From an uncultured Garciella sp. (lineage in GTDB: Bacteria; Bacillota; Clostridia; Eubacteriales; Garciellaceae), in the NCBI GenBank assembly GCA_900555725.1, contig USMD01000014.1:1-27291 (forward strand): a stretch of 27,291 nucleotides of DNA, given 5' to 3'. Positions 1 to 8,010 of this stretch are shown here, piece by piece (position 1 is the first letter of the stretch; each line of letters opens with the position of its first letter). The position numbers and the translations under genes were made by a program. The notes under the pieces are model-generated. The model ran no database searches and was not told the origin of the DNA. It was given only the letters and a program-made list of their open reading frames with translations.

Positions 1-45
1 GATTTCTGCCTGTCTCGTGGGCTCGGAGATGTGTATAAGAGACAG
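1..45. other. Nextera read-2 adapter with i7 index (non-biological)
   Basis: Positions 12-45 are the Illumina Nextera read-2 transposase adapter, which ends in the 19-bp mosaic end (27-45). Positions 4-11 (TTCTGCCT) match, from memory, the i7 index commonly called N703, and 1-3 match the end of the P7 primer. This is library sequence left on the contig, not genome. The biological sequence starts at about 46. Confidence 0.97.
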
Positions 46-377
46 ATATAAAGATAAGTACTATAGAGCATGGGATCTCCTAAAGTAATAAAGGCTACAT
101 TTTTTTCTTCCATCAATTTTTCATAAATGATTTTGGTATTTCTTTCCCACCCTTCCTTTAGTTTTCCCTCTTTATAAACCATTGGAAAAGTTAAGTTCAA
201 CAACTCTATATCCTGATTTACATAGTCTTTTACAATTTCTAGAGCCACACTTCCTTTATCCTTCTTTCCCTCCGGACATATAAGTACATCTACGGATTGA
301 ATCGTTTCTACCGCCTTTAAAGTAAGTAGTTTTGGATCCCCTGGACCCACTCCAATTCCATAAAATATGCCTGCCAT
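46..377 (-). CDS. cbiL: Cobalt-factor II / precorrin-2 C20-methyltransferase CbiL, N-terminal part (cut by contig end)
   Basis: CbiL transfers a methyl group from S-adenosylmethionine to C20 of the corrin precursor, early in cobalamin synthesis. The start is ATG at 377-375, with AAAGGA upstream inside the end of cbiT. About 110 codons can be read before the adapter. The N-terminus has the SAM-binding motif GVGPGDPKLLTLKA, and near the break is ITLGDPMLYSTY, a motif typical of this methyltransferase family and particularly of CbiL. The family is about 230 residues long, so roughly half is missing off the contig. It is the last visible gene of the cobalamin operon, 4 bp after cbiT. More cbi genes (for example cbiF, cbiG, cbiH) probably follow but cannot be seen. 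Confidence 0.93.
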
Positions 378-381
378 CGAA

Positions 382-981
382 TCATTCCTTTCTTGCTGAA
401 ATTATGTAAATAGGATTTTGTCCCTTCATCATGGTAATATTATTTATTTTTTTCCCTTTGGATACTGAAATTTGGATCACTTCTATGTTCTGATAATCTC
501 TAGATTGAAATTCTATCATGGATTGATAAAGATGTTCTATGGTGATAAAGTTCATCACCACCCTCCCCTTAGAAGTCAATCCCTCCTCCATCCAATCAAA
601 GATGCCTTTCATATTTCCATGGGTTCCTCCTACAAATATCTTATCTATCATAGGTAACTCTCTTAAAGCATCTGGGGCCTTTCCACGGACGACCTTTACA
701 TTTTCTACGCCGAAGAGTTTTTGATTTTGATAAATTAATTGCACTGCTTCTAAATTTTGTTCTACTGCAAAAACTTTACCTTCTTTGACTTTCAGTGCTG
801 CTTCTATGGTCATAGAGCCCGTTCCTGCTCCAATATCTAAAACTACATCAGTAGTATGTAATCTTAACTTAGATAGAGATACAATTCGAATTTCTTCCTT
901 GGTCATAGGTACCTTTCCTCTGATGAATCGCTCATCTGGAATCCCTCCTGTCTCGTAATCCCATTGTTTGTTTTCATTCAT
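382..981 (-). CDS. cbiT: Cobalt-precorrin-6B (7) C15-methyltransferase, decarboxylating, CbiT
   Basis: CbiT methylates C15 and decarboxylates the C12 acetate side chain of the corrin intermediate. The 199-residue product has the CbiT N-terminal signature DERFIRGKVPMTKEEIR, then the class I SAM-binding loop VLDIGAGTGSMTIEAA at about residues 48-63, and a second motif IFVGGTHGN near residue 115. The length is normal for stand-alone CbiT. Its ATG overlaps the end of cbiE by 8 bp (ATGAATGA), which implies translational coupling. CbiE and CbiT are separate genes here; in many aerobic-route organisms they are fused as CobL. Confidence 0.96.
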   Translation of the reverse strand: MNENKQWDYETGGIPDERFIRGKVPMTKEEIRIVSLSKLRLHTTDVVLDIGAGTGSMTIEAALKVKEGKVFAVEQNLEAVQLIYQNQKLFGVENVKVVRGKAPDALRELPMIDKIFVGGTHGNMKGIFDWMEEGLTSKGRVVMNFITIEHLYQSMIEFQSRDYQNIEVIQISVSKGKKINNITMMKGQNPIYIISARKE

Positions 982-1594
982 CTAGGATCACCACCACACT
1001 CATTTGATACCCCTCCTTTTGGGCCATTTTCTCTAGGCTACCGGGTAAAATAATTTCCTCCTGATAAGATAGATTTTCTCCTACATACATTTTTCGATTT
1101 GTAATTCCTGCCCTAAGAAGTTCTCTAGCAATGTTTTGAGGGCTCCATTTCTGATCGGTTAAAAGTCCTACCTTAGGATACTCTTTCACGATTTTAACAA
1201 TATCCAAATCTCGACCATGGACGCTGGAAAGGTAGGCATCTTCCCAAGTTTGTCCTATTTTTGCAAACATATATTGCATAGAGCTAATTCCAGGAAAGAC
1301 CTCCAGGGCTTCTGATGGAAAATGCTCTTTTAAAAATTTTAACATACTATAAAAGCCCGTATCCCCTGATACTAATATAGCCACTGTCTTCTCTTTTGCA
1401 TTTTCTTTTATCCTATTCAGGATTTTGTGCAAATCTCCCCCGAGATAGTAAACTTCCTGTTCCTGTAACTTTATGGATCTTAAGATTCTTTTTCCCCCCA
1501 TCACCACTTGGGAATTTTCTATCTCCCTCAGCACCCTTGGAGTGATATAGTCTGGGTGTCCTGGTCCCATGCCTAATATCTTAATTTTTTTCAA
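974..1594 (-). CDS. cbiE: Cobalt-precorrin-7 C5-methyltransferase CbiE
   Basis: CbiE is the SAM-dependent methyltransferase acting at C5 of the corrin ring and partner of CbiT. The sequence shows the tetrapyrrole-methylase motifs GMGPGHPDYITPRV at the N-terminus, ILVSGDTGFYSML around residue 85, and VFPGISSMQYMFAKIG around residue 105. I place the start at TTG 1594-1592: it has GGAGGG eight bases upstream and gives the expected short N-terminus before GMGPGHP. An upstream ATG (1624) would add ten residues, lacks a comparable ribosome binding site and runs deeper into cbiD. With the TTG start the overlap with cbiD is 14 bp and the protein is 206 residues. Confidence 0.94.
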   Translation of the reverse strand: MKKIKILGMGPGHPDYITPRVLREIENSQVVMGGKRILRSIKLQEQEVYYLGGDLHKILNRIKENAKEKTVAILVSGDTGFYSMLKFLKEHFPSEALEVFPGISSMQYMFAKIGQTWEDAYLSSVHGRDLDIVKIVKEYPKVGLLTDQKWSPQNIARELLRAGITNRKMYVGENLSYQEEIILPGSLEKMAQKEGYQMSVVVILDE

Positions 1595-2705
1595 TTTTAA
1601 ATCCCTCCAATAATTCTTCTGCATCCTTACATTGTCCTAGAAAACCATATTTTTGAGAAAATAAAATGGTTCCTAATTGAATAGGGGATCTTAATCTCCT
1701 ACGGCATCGATCACTTACCTTTTTAGCAATAAGATCAAAAAGCTCTTTTTCCTTCTCCCATCCTTTGATATATTCTATGGATTCTTCGGTGGTAATAGAG
1801 CCCATAATCTTTTGAATTAAAGAATGAGGAGCTTCTAATAAAGCGGCATAGGCTGCTAAGGTTTCCATACGAGCATCGGCCATACGACTATAGGTATGAA
1901 AAATCCCTGCTGCTACTTTAATCATTTTTCCTATATGTCCAACCCACAGGATTTGCTCTATCTGGTATTCCTCTGCTTTATCTAGCATAAAACCGATAAA
2001 ATTACTGGTTTTTACAAGGTACTTGCTATCAAGTCCTATAGATTTAGAAAAATCCCTACCATAATTTCCTGGAGATAGAATTAGTTTTTTGATCCCCTCT
2101 GCCCTTTTTACTGAAATTTCAATAGCCAAGGAATCCTTAAAAGCTTCCTCAGACATAGGCTCTATAATTCCTGTGGTTCCTAAGATAGAGATTCCACCTT
2201 GGATCCCTAGTTGAGAATTAAAGGTTTTTTTAGCAACCTCTATCCCCTTAGGACAAAAGATAGTGACTTTTACTCCTAAATTTTCAGGAATTTCTTCCCT
2301 TACTGCCTGTTGAATCGTTTTTCTAGGAGTAGGATTAATGGCGTAATTTCCTGGCTCTATGGCAAGTCCCCTTTTAGTTACCCTGCCGATGCCTTTCCCT
2401 CCCGTTAACTCTATTTCCTGTTTCTCTGTTTTCTCTACTTTGGCAAATATTTTGATTCCATCAGTACTATCCGGATCGTCTCCACTATCCTTTCTAATAG
2501 AACACTGGGCAAAGTTCTCGGTAAAGATTATATCCTCCAGTTTTAAATCCAAATCCCAGCCCTTTAGGGTGCGGATACGAACAACTTCTACTTTTTGTTG
2601 AGAAACCAGCATTCTGGCAGCGCCCTTAGCCGCTGCTGTAGCACAGGAGCCTGTGGTATAGCCGTATCGCATATTTTTCCCATCTTTGTAAATATATTTT
2701 TCCAT
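1581..2705 (-). CDS. cbiD: Cobalt-precorrin-5B C1-methyltransferase CbiD
   Basis: CbiD methylates C1 of the corrin ring in the anaerobic pathway and is a marker of that cobalt-early route. The hallmark motif YGYTTGSCATAAAKGAA is near the N-terminus, with GGKGIGRVTKRGLAIEPG around residue 105 and LSPGNYGRDF around residue 215. The protein is 374 residues from the ATG at 2705, a normal length. I prefer this start because AAAGGA lies eight bases upstream; the ATG at 2714 sits directly against that site. It begins 139 bp after cbiC, and this gap holds an inverted repeat. Confidence 0.95.
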   Translation of the reverse strand: MEKYIYKDGKNMRYGYTTGSCATAAAKGAARMLVSQQKVEVVRIRTLKGWDLDLKLEDIIFTENFAQCSIRKDSGDDPDSTDGIKIFAKVEKTEKQEIELTGGKGIGRVTKRGLAIEPGNYAINPTPRKTIQQAVREEIPENLGVKVTIFCPKGIEVAKKTFNSQLGIQGGISILGTTGIIEPMSEEAFKDSLAIEISVKRAEGIKKLILSPGNYGRDFSKSIGLDSKYLVKTSNFIGFMLDKAEEYQIEQILWVGHIGKMIKVAAGIFHTYSRMADARMETLAAYAALLEAPHSLIQKIMGSITTEESIEYIKGWEKEKELFDLIAKKVSDRCRRRLRSPIQLGTILFSQKYGFLGQCKDAEELLEGFKIEKN

Positions 2706-2767
2706 AGGAATCATCCTTTTTGAAATCGCAGTTTTTTATTGATTCATTGCTTTCTATATTTTCAAAT

Positions 2768-2807
2768 CATAGATATCTTCACTACACTACTCTGTGAAAT
2801 ATCTATG
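2768..2807. repeat. Inverted repeat in the cbiC-cbiD gap
   Basis: The arms 2768-2782 and 2794-2807 pair over 14 bp with one bulged base (CATAGATAT-c-TTCAC against GTGAAATATCTATG), around an 11-base loop. No T-run follows on either strand, so it does not look like an intrinsic terminator. The left arm recurs at 5951-5973 in another gap of the same operon. A processing or mRNA-stabilising hairpin, or a small repeat element, is possible. Confidence 0.6.
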
Positions 2808-2844
2808 CCTTAAAAGGATTAAGAAAGACGATATTTCATCCTTT

Positions 2845-3462
2845 TTAAATACACTTTTCCAAGGCATTGATAATGGCCACTGCTACAGTACTCCCCCCTT
2901 TTCTTCCGGAGGTCAGAATATAGGGAATGTCATATTTTTTCAGCTCTTCTTTAGATTCTGCTGCTCCTACAAAACCCACCGGTACCCCTATGATAAGATT
3001 TGGCTTTGGATACCCTTCTTTTACCTTTTCCAAAAGAGTATATAATGCTGTAGGGGCATTGCCAATAGCAAAGATTTTGATGGTTTTATTGTCTAATGCT
3101 TTTTCCATGGCTACTATAGACCGGGTTACTCCCCTTTTTTTTGCTTCAAGTTTCACATTCTCATTATGAACAAAGTTATATAAATGTCCCCCAAACCTGT
3201 TAAAGGCTTTTTTATTTATCCCTGCTACAATCATACTGGTATCACAATAAATACTAGAACCAGATTTTAATGCTTTAAGTCCTTCTTCTATAGCATTAGG
3301 ACTAAACTCTAATAATTTACTATATTCAAAATCTGCGGTAGTATGAATTACTCTCTTTACAATAGCCTCTACTCGACTATCTGAAAAATCTATTCCTAAC
3401 TCTGAGGTAATGATTTCAAAACTTCTTGCTTCTATCCCTTGGGGATCATTCCTATACGTCAT
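2845..3462 (-). CDS. cbiC: Cobalt-precorrin-8 methylmutase CbiC
   Basis: CbiC moves the methyl group from C11 to C12 of cobalt-precorrin-8 to give cobyrinate. The 205-residue sequence shows the CbiC motifs RVIHTTADFEYSKLLEFSP (catalytic His region, near residue 40), IYCDTSMIVAGI (near residue 75), IGNAPTALYTLLE (near 130) and PVGFVGAAESKEEL (near 160). The length is typical. Translation starts at ATG 3462, two bases after the pduX stop, with GGAGGA at the end of pduX as ribosome binding site. Confidence 0.95.
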   Translation of the reverse strand: MTYRNDPQGIEARSFEIITSELGIDFSDSRVEAIVKRVIHTTADFEYSKLLEFSPNAIEEGLKALKSGSSIYCDTSMIVAGINKKAFNRFGGHLYNFVHNENVKLEAKKRGVTRSIVAMEKALDNKTIKIFAIGNAPTALYTLLEKVKEGYPKPNLIIGVPVGFVGAAESKEELKKYDIPYILTSGRKGGSTVAVAIINALEKCI

Positions 3463-3464
3463 AT

Positions 3465-4364
3465 TTATTCCTCCATATCTATAATCTCTGCGCCGCCCTT
3501 AACTGTCGAGTATTCCTTGATCCTTATATAGTCTTTGCAAAAGTTCTTTTCTTTGAGTTCGCCTAAAAAAGCCTCTTTATCAAAATATTTCTCATGAAAT
3601 AAAACTCCTACAACAGAACCACTATGAGCAATATTAATTCCATAGGCTCCAAGATTTAGTGCCCTCGGGATGATTTTTTCTAATCCTGGTTTTTTTAAAA
3701 TCTTTTCGTTGGCTAAAGCACTCAAAATTGCTCCTTGGCCAATCTCTCTTAAATCTTCCTTCTCAATCCCTATTTCAATCCTTTGAATTGCTTGATTCAT
3801 TTGAGAAGCATTTTCCTCTAGAATCGATTTTCGATCTATTTTATGAAATTCCAGGGTATCGATCACTTGCCTACCTTCTAAAACAAGAACTTTACAATTT
3901 AGCTGTTTCTGATAATTCTTTTTATATTGTCCCTTTATATGGTCAAAAAGGGTAAGTTGGGGAAAAAGTATGCTATCGGTAGGCTCTATTTCTAAACAGA
4001 GCTCTGCCATCTCTTCAGGACTGATTTCCTTTTCTAAATACTTTGTAGCAGCCAATAGAGTAGCTCCTAAATCTGCTGTACTACTAGCCATCCCTTTTCC
4101 CTTAGGAATCTCTGATTGAATTTCTATTCTTAATTTCTCAGCCAATGTCGGGTCTTCTCCAAAATAATCTAAAACCTTCTCTAAAGCTAGGTAAGCCTTT
4201 GGATAATAAGCTTTATTATTTTGATGCCCCTCTTCAATCTTTACATAGGAGTAACAATTGATGGGATAGGAAATCAGTTTTTCCCCTTCCAATAGGATTC
4301 CTTGTATTAATTCTCCACAGGAGCCAGGGCATCTAGCTAAAATTTTCTTCTTTTTTAAAATCAT
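3465..4364 (-). CDS. pduX: L-threonine kinase, PduX-like (GHMP kinase)
   Basis: PduX phosphorylates free L-threonine to L-threonine-O-3-phosphate, the precursor that CobD decarboxylates to the (R)-1-amino-2-propanol phosphate linker of cobalamin. The 299-residue product has the N-terminal CPGSCGELIQG motif of PduX-like kinases and the GHMP ATP-binding motif PKGKGMASSTADLGA at about residues 88-102. Late in the sequence, GINIAHSGSVVGVLF fits the third GHMP motif. Its place between cbiA and cbiC, with cobD upstream in the same operon, supports threonine as substrate over other small alcohols. GHMP kinases are otherwise hard to assign by sequence alone. Confidence 0.87.
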   Translation of the reverse strand: MILKKKKILARCPGSCGELIQGILLEGEKLISYPINCYSYVKIEEGHQNNKAYYPKAYLALEKVLDYFGEDPTLAEKLRIEIQSEIPKGKGMASSTADLGATLLAATKYLEKEISPEEMAELCLEIEPTDSILFPQLTLFDHIKGQYKKNYQKQLNCKVLVLEGRQVIDTLEFHKIDRKSILEENASQMNQAIQRIEIGIEKEDLREIGQGAILSALANEKILKKPGLEKIIPRALNLGAYGINIAHSGSVVGVLFHEKYFDKEAFLGELKEKNFCKDYIRIKEYSTVKGGAEIIDMEE

Positions 4365-4534
4365 TTTCCTATCGGATCCTTTCTTATAAACATCTTTACC
4401 CTAAGACTGTTCATTATCAGACATAAACAGAGTTTTTGGCTTAAGAGTCTTATGGCAGGTAGTCGTCAGATAAATTCGTGACTTTTATTTTTTCACTACT
4501 TTTCATATCTATCCTAACGCCTAACTCTACACTT

Positions 4535-5911
4535 TCAGCTAAACTTTTTATTATGATAATTCTTACAAAGCTTAAGGAAATTCTTGAGAAACTCTGTATT
4601 GCTATAAAAGTGAATATGGGGGTATCCTGCCAGTACATTTTTTCTCTTTAATCCGCATTTCCATGTCTTTACAGCTTCTTCTCCTCTTTTCTTTCTAACT
4701 TCATAGTAATACTTTAAAAGTCCATTTTCTACAATCTTAGAATGATGAAATTCATGACCCTTGGTTTTGATATGATCTTTGGTTTTTATTTCTACATAGC
4801 CAAACCGCTGAAGTCTTTTAGTCATCATCGATTGGGTAGGAAAAAATCCCACCATATCATAATTTTTCCCTTCTAGATCCTGAATTCCCTGGGTTAAATA
4901 CATCAGTCCTCCACATTCCCCATAGGCAGGAAGTCCTAAATCTAGAGCTTGATATAAACTTTTCCTAAAGATTTGATTTTGTTGAAGTTCATTGGCAAAC
5001 ACCTCTGGAAATCCTCCCCCTAAGTAAAGACCATCCAAGTTTTTAGGTAGTGTACTATCCTCTAAAGGGCTAATCCATTTTATTTCAATTCCCATATCCA
5101 TAAGTAAATCGATATTGTCCTGATAATAAAAATGAAAGGCTTTATCCTTTAGGATTCCTAAGGTAAGTCCTTGACCATAATCTAAACAGGAAGCCCTATA
5201 ATCCTTTTGAAATTTCACGGGTTTTACCTGTTTTGATCGTTGAAGAATCTTCTCTAAATCCAAATACTTTTCTATGTAATCGGCTAATAAATCTACCTTT
5301 TCTTTAAAGTTTTCTACCTCTTCCACAGGAATAAGCCCTAAATGTCTACTATTTAAGGATAGATTTAAATCCTTTGGTAAATACCCTAAACATTTGATGT
5401 TAGTATCCCTTTCTATGGCTTCTTTTAATAGGGCATAATGGGACTGTCCAGATACTCTATTGATAATAATTCCTTGAATATTTACTTCTAGATCGTACAG
5501 TTTATATCCTAATACCATAGCGGCAGCACTACTGGACATAGCTGATCCATCTATAACCAAAATTACAGGGGTTTTTAGGATTTTGGAAATATGGGCACTA
5601 CTTCCTAGGGCCTGTCTTTCTACTCCGATTCCATCATAAAGTCCCATAACCCCTTCTATAATTCCAATGTCTTTGCCCTGCATATTTTTATAGAATAAAA
5701 AACGAAGCACATCCTCTTCTAACATCCAGCTATCTAGATTATAAGAGGGATTTCCTGTTACCAGTCTATGAAACCCTGGATCGATATAATCTGGTCCTAC
5801 CTTAAAGGGTTGTACCTCTAGTCCCCTTCTTTTAAAGGCTGCCATCAGTCCAAGAGATAATGTGGTTTTTCCAATGCCACTGGATGTGGCGGCAATCATA
5901 ATTCGATTCAT
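4535..5911 (-). CDS. cbiA: Cobyrinate a,c-diamide synthase CbiA
   Basis: CbiA uses ATP and glutamine to amidate the a and c carboxylates of cobyrinate. The N-terminal half is a dethiobiotin-synthetase-like nucleotide-binding domain starting MIAATSSGIGKTTLSLG. The C-terminal half is a class I glutamine amidotransferase with the nucleophile in PAYGECGGLMYL and a late HIHFYSN motif for the catalytic His. The start is ATG 5911, with GAGGG six bases upstream, giving 458 residues, the usual length. The open frame extends upstream to 6010 into cobD, but those residues are not family-like. A gap of 170 bp with no evident gene separates it from pduX. Confidence 0.95.
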   Translation of the reverse strand: MNRIMIAATSSGIGKTTLSLGLMAAFKRRGLEVQPFKVGPDYIDPGFHRLVTGNPSYNLDSWMLEEDVLRFLFYKNMQGKDIGIIEGVMGLYDGIGVERQALGSSAHISKILKTPVILVIDGSAMSSSAAAMVLGYKLYDLEVNIQGIIINRVSGQSHYALLKEAIERDTNIKCLGYLPKDLNLSLNSRHLGLIPVEEVENFKEKVDLLADYIEKYLDLEKILQRSKQVKPVKFQKDYRASCLDYGQGLTLGILKDKAFHFYYQDNIDLLMDMGIEIKWISPLEDSTLPKNLDGLYLGGGFPEVFANELQQNQIFRKSLYQALDLGLPAYGECGGLMYLTQGIQDLEGKNYDMVGFFPTQSMMTKRLQRFGYVEIKTKDHIKTKGHEFHHSKIVENGLLKYYYEVRKKRGEEAVKTWKCGLKRKNVLAGYPHIHFYSNTEFLKNFLKLCKNYHNKKFS

Positions 5912-5950
5912 ACTTTTCCCTCGTTTGTATGCTTTTATTGTCTCTATAAA

Positions 5951-5973
5951 CATAGATATCTTCACTGTGCTAC
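5951..5973. repeat. Second copy of the cbiC-cbiD repeat arm, in the cobD-cbiA gap
   Basis: This 23-bp stretch differs from 2768-2790 at only two positions; the first 16 bases (CATAGATATCTTCACT) are identical. Unlike the first copy, I see no intact inverted arm beside it; the right side (TTAAACAGATGCC) only loosely resembles the other copy. It lies in the 85-bp spacer between cobD and cbiA. Confidence 0.6.
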
Positions 5974-5996
5974 TTAAACAGATGCCCTCTTTTTTA

Positions 5997-7046
5997 TCAC
6001 TCGACCCCATTCCACTCCCTTATACACTCCATGAACTTTTGATTCTTTTCATGGGTCTTTACAGCAATTCTAAAGTAATCCTCCCCTAGGGTTTGAAAAT
6101 CTTCACAGGTTCTTACATAAATTTTATTCTCTAAAAGATATTGAAAAAGTTTTCGGGGATTTCCCTTCTCCAAATGAAATAATATAAAGTTTGCACTGGG
6201 TTCAAATACCTTAAGAACTGATATTTTCCCTAAGTTTTCATATAAAAACTTTCTTTCTAAAGCAATCCATTCTAAAGTTTCTTGGATAAATTTTTGATCC
6301 TTTAGAATATAGGGAAGAATCTCTAGGGCGATATTATTCATACTCCAGGGTTCTTTGTACTGCTGTAACTTTTCTATTAGGCCTTCATTTCCTAATCCAT
6401 ATCCTAGTCGAATGCCTGGAAGACTATAAAACTTGGTCATGGATCTTAATAGAAATAAATGGTATTTGTCTATCTCCTTTTCAAAGCTTTCCTTTCCAGT
6501 AAAATCTAGAAAGGATTCATCAATCATGGTCCATCCCTCTATCTCATCTATTGCTTCTAAAACAGGAGTAAACTCCTTTGGAGAAATATAATCTCCTGTA
6601 GGATTATTGGGGTTACATAATACAACAACTCCTGGTTTTTCCCTGCGGATTGTATTTATAATGGCATCATAATCTAGGTACATCTTTTCCCTATGCATTC
6701 TAGAAATCTCTATAATTTTGGTATCGTTTATTTGAAAGGCCCGCCGGTATTCATTAAAAGTTGGTCCTAAAATCAAAACCTTTTTAGGTTGTAAGGCCCT
6801 AGCAAAAAGATAAATCAACTCTATAGCCCCATTTCCCAATAAAATCTGATTCTCCTTTAAGCCCATATGAACAGCTAATGCTCTTATGGAGCTGCTTCCC
6901 TTAATTTCAGGATACCTTTGAACATTTTCAATAGACTCTTTCATTTTTTCTTTGATGTATGGAGAAGGACCTAGGGGATTGATATTGACACTAAAATCTA
7001 TGACCTCTTTGTAATCCTCTCCATAATAACCACCATGTTTATTCAA
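5997..7046 (-). CDS. cobD: L-threonine-O-3-phosphate decarboxylase CobD
   Basis: CobD is a PLP enzyme of the aminotransferase fold that decarboxylates threonine phosphate to aminopropanol phosphate. The 349-residue product starts HGGYYGEDYKEVIDFSVNINPLGPS, typical of CobD, and shows LGNGAIELIYL for cofactor phosphate binding, CNPNNPTGDYI, and RSMTKFYSLPGIRLGYG, which carries the Schiff-base lysine. By sequence alone it resembles histidinol-phosphate aminotransferase (HisC). The N-terminus and the position between cbiB and cbiA make CobD much more likely. It begins 16 bp after cbiB. Confidence 0.93.
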   Translation of the reverse strand: MNKHGGYYGEDYKEVIDFSVNINPLGPSPYIKEKMKESIENVQRYPEIKGSSSIRALAVHMGLKENQILLGNGAIELIYLFARALQPKKVLILGPTFNEYRRAFQINDTKIIEISRMHREKMYLDYDAIINTIRREKPGVVVLCNPNNPTGDYISPKEFTPVLEAIDEIEGWTMIDESFLDFTGKESFEKEIDKYHLFLLRSMTKFYSLPGIRLGYGLGNEGLIEKLQQYKEPWSMNNIALEILPYILKDQKFIQETLEWIALERKFLYENLGKISVLKVFEPSANFILFHLEKGNPRKLFQYLLENKIYVRTCEDFQTLGEDYFRIAVKTHEKNQKFMECIREWNGVE

Positions 7047-7062
7047 AATTCTTCCTCCTATC

Positions 7063-8010
7063 TTAAATAAAACTCAATATACCCATAGAAATAATTAATA
7101 CTAAAATTTGAGATCCATACATAATGCGAATAGTGGATAGGATATCTTGGGGATTGAAGGGGCGCAATCTATCTCCAATAGTAGGCTTTTCTAGTTTTTG
7201 TCCAAAATAGATATTACTGCCTCCCAGCTGAATTCCAAGAAGTCCTGCTACGGCTGATTCGGGATATCCACAATTGGGGCTTTTATGATTGCGCCGATCC
7301 CGCTTTAAAGTCCTGAAACCGTTTTTCCCATCATATCCTAGAATTACTCCGGCCAAAATCATAAAAATACTACCTATTCTAGCGGGAATATAATTTAAAA
7401 TATCATCTAATTTTGCTGATGCATATCCAATCTCTCTATAGGGTTCTTGTATGTATCCTACCATAGAATCCAAGGTGTTTACTGTTTTATAAAAAAACAT
7501 AAACTCTACAGGGTAGCCCAATAAAAACCCTATCATTCCATAAAACATAGGAGCTAACACCCCGTCTATAGTATTCTCCGCTACTGTTTCAATAGTGGCC
7601 CTGGTGATCTCCTCCAAACCAAGATTACTGGTATCCCTTCCTACCAAATAAGATATTTTCACCCTAGCTTCTTCCACATTACCTGTCTGTAACTCTCTAT
7701 ATACCTTTTTTGCCTCTAAATGAAGGCACTTGGCTGCCAATTGAACATAAATAAAATAGAAAGTAAAAAGGCTTTCTAGGATCGGATGTATTGTCCCTGC
7801 TAATTCTAAGATAGTATGGGCAATAAAAATTACAGTAACTAAGGAGGAAAGCACTAATACAAATCCTCCAAGTCTTAAATTTTTCATGGTTTTCCGGATC
7901 TGTTTTTCATAAAAACCTATCATTTTTCCAATATAGACAATTGGATGGGGCCAACCTATAGGATCCCCTAATATATAATCTAAAACCACTGCCAATAAAA
8001 ATATTTCCAT
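7063..8010 (-). CDS. cbiB: Adenosylcobinamide-phosphate synthase CbiB
   Basis: CbiB is the inner-membrane enzyme that attaches aminopropanol phosphate to adenosylcobyric acid. The 315-residue protein has the N-terminal motif LDYILGDPIGWPHPIVYIGKM, several hydrophobic segments (about residues 45-65, 70-90, 145-175, 205-225 and 295-315), and the conserved segments LVGRDTSNL and TVAENTIDGVLAPMFYG. The ATG follows the cobQ stop codon directly (TAA-ATG), with GGGG as ribosome binding site inside cobQ, so the two are probably translationally coupled. Confidence 0.95.
   Translation of the reverse strand: MEIFLLAVVLDYILGDPIGWPHPIVYIGKMIGFYEKQIRKTMKNLRLGGFVLVLSSLVTVIFIAHTILELAGTIHPILESLFTFYFIYVQLAAKCLHLEAKKVYRELQTGNVEEARVKISYLVGRDTSNLGLEEITRATIETVAENTIDGVLAPMFYGMIGFLLGYPVEFMFFYKTVNTLDSMVGYIQEPYREIGYASAKLDDILNYIPARIGSIFMILAGVILGYDGKNGFRTLKRDRRNHKSPNCGYPESAVAGLLGIQLGGSNIYFGQKLEKPTIGDRLRPFNPQDILSTIRIMYGSQILVLIISMGILSFI

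Noticed and set aside
4402..4452. TAAGACT...AGTCTTA inverted repeat in the cbiA-pduX gap
   Set aside because: Seven-base arms with a 37-base loop and no T-run; too weak to call a terminator.
5912..6010. Upstream extension of the cbiA frame into cobD
   Set aside because: The 33 extra residues are not CbiA-like, and ATG 5911 has a good ribosome binding site.
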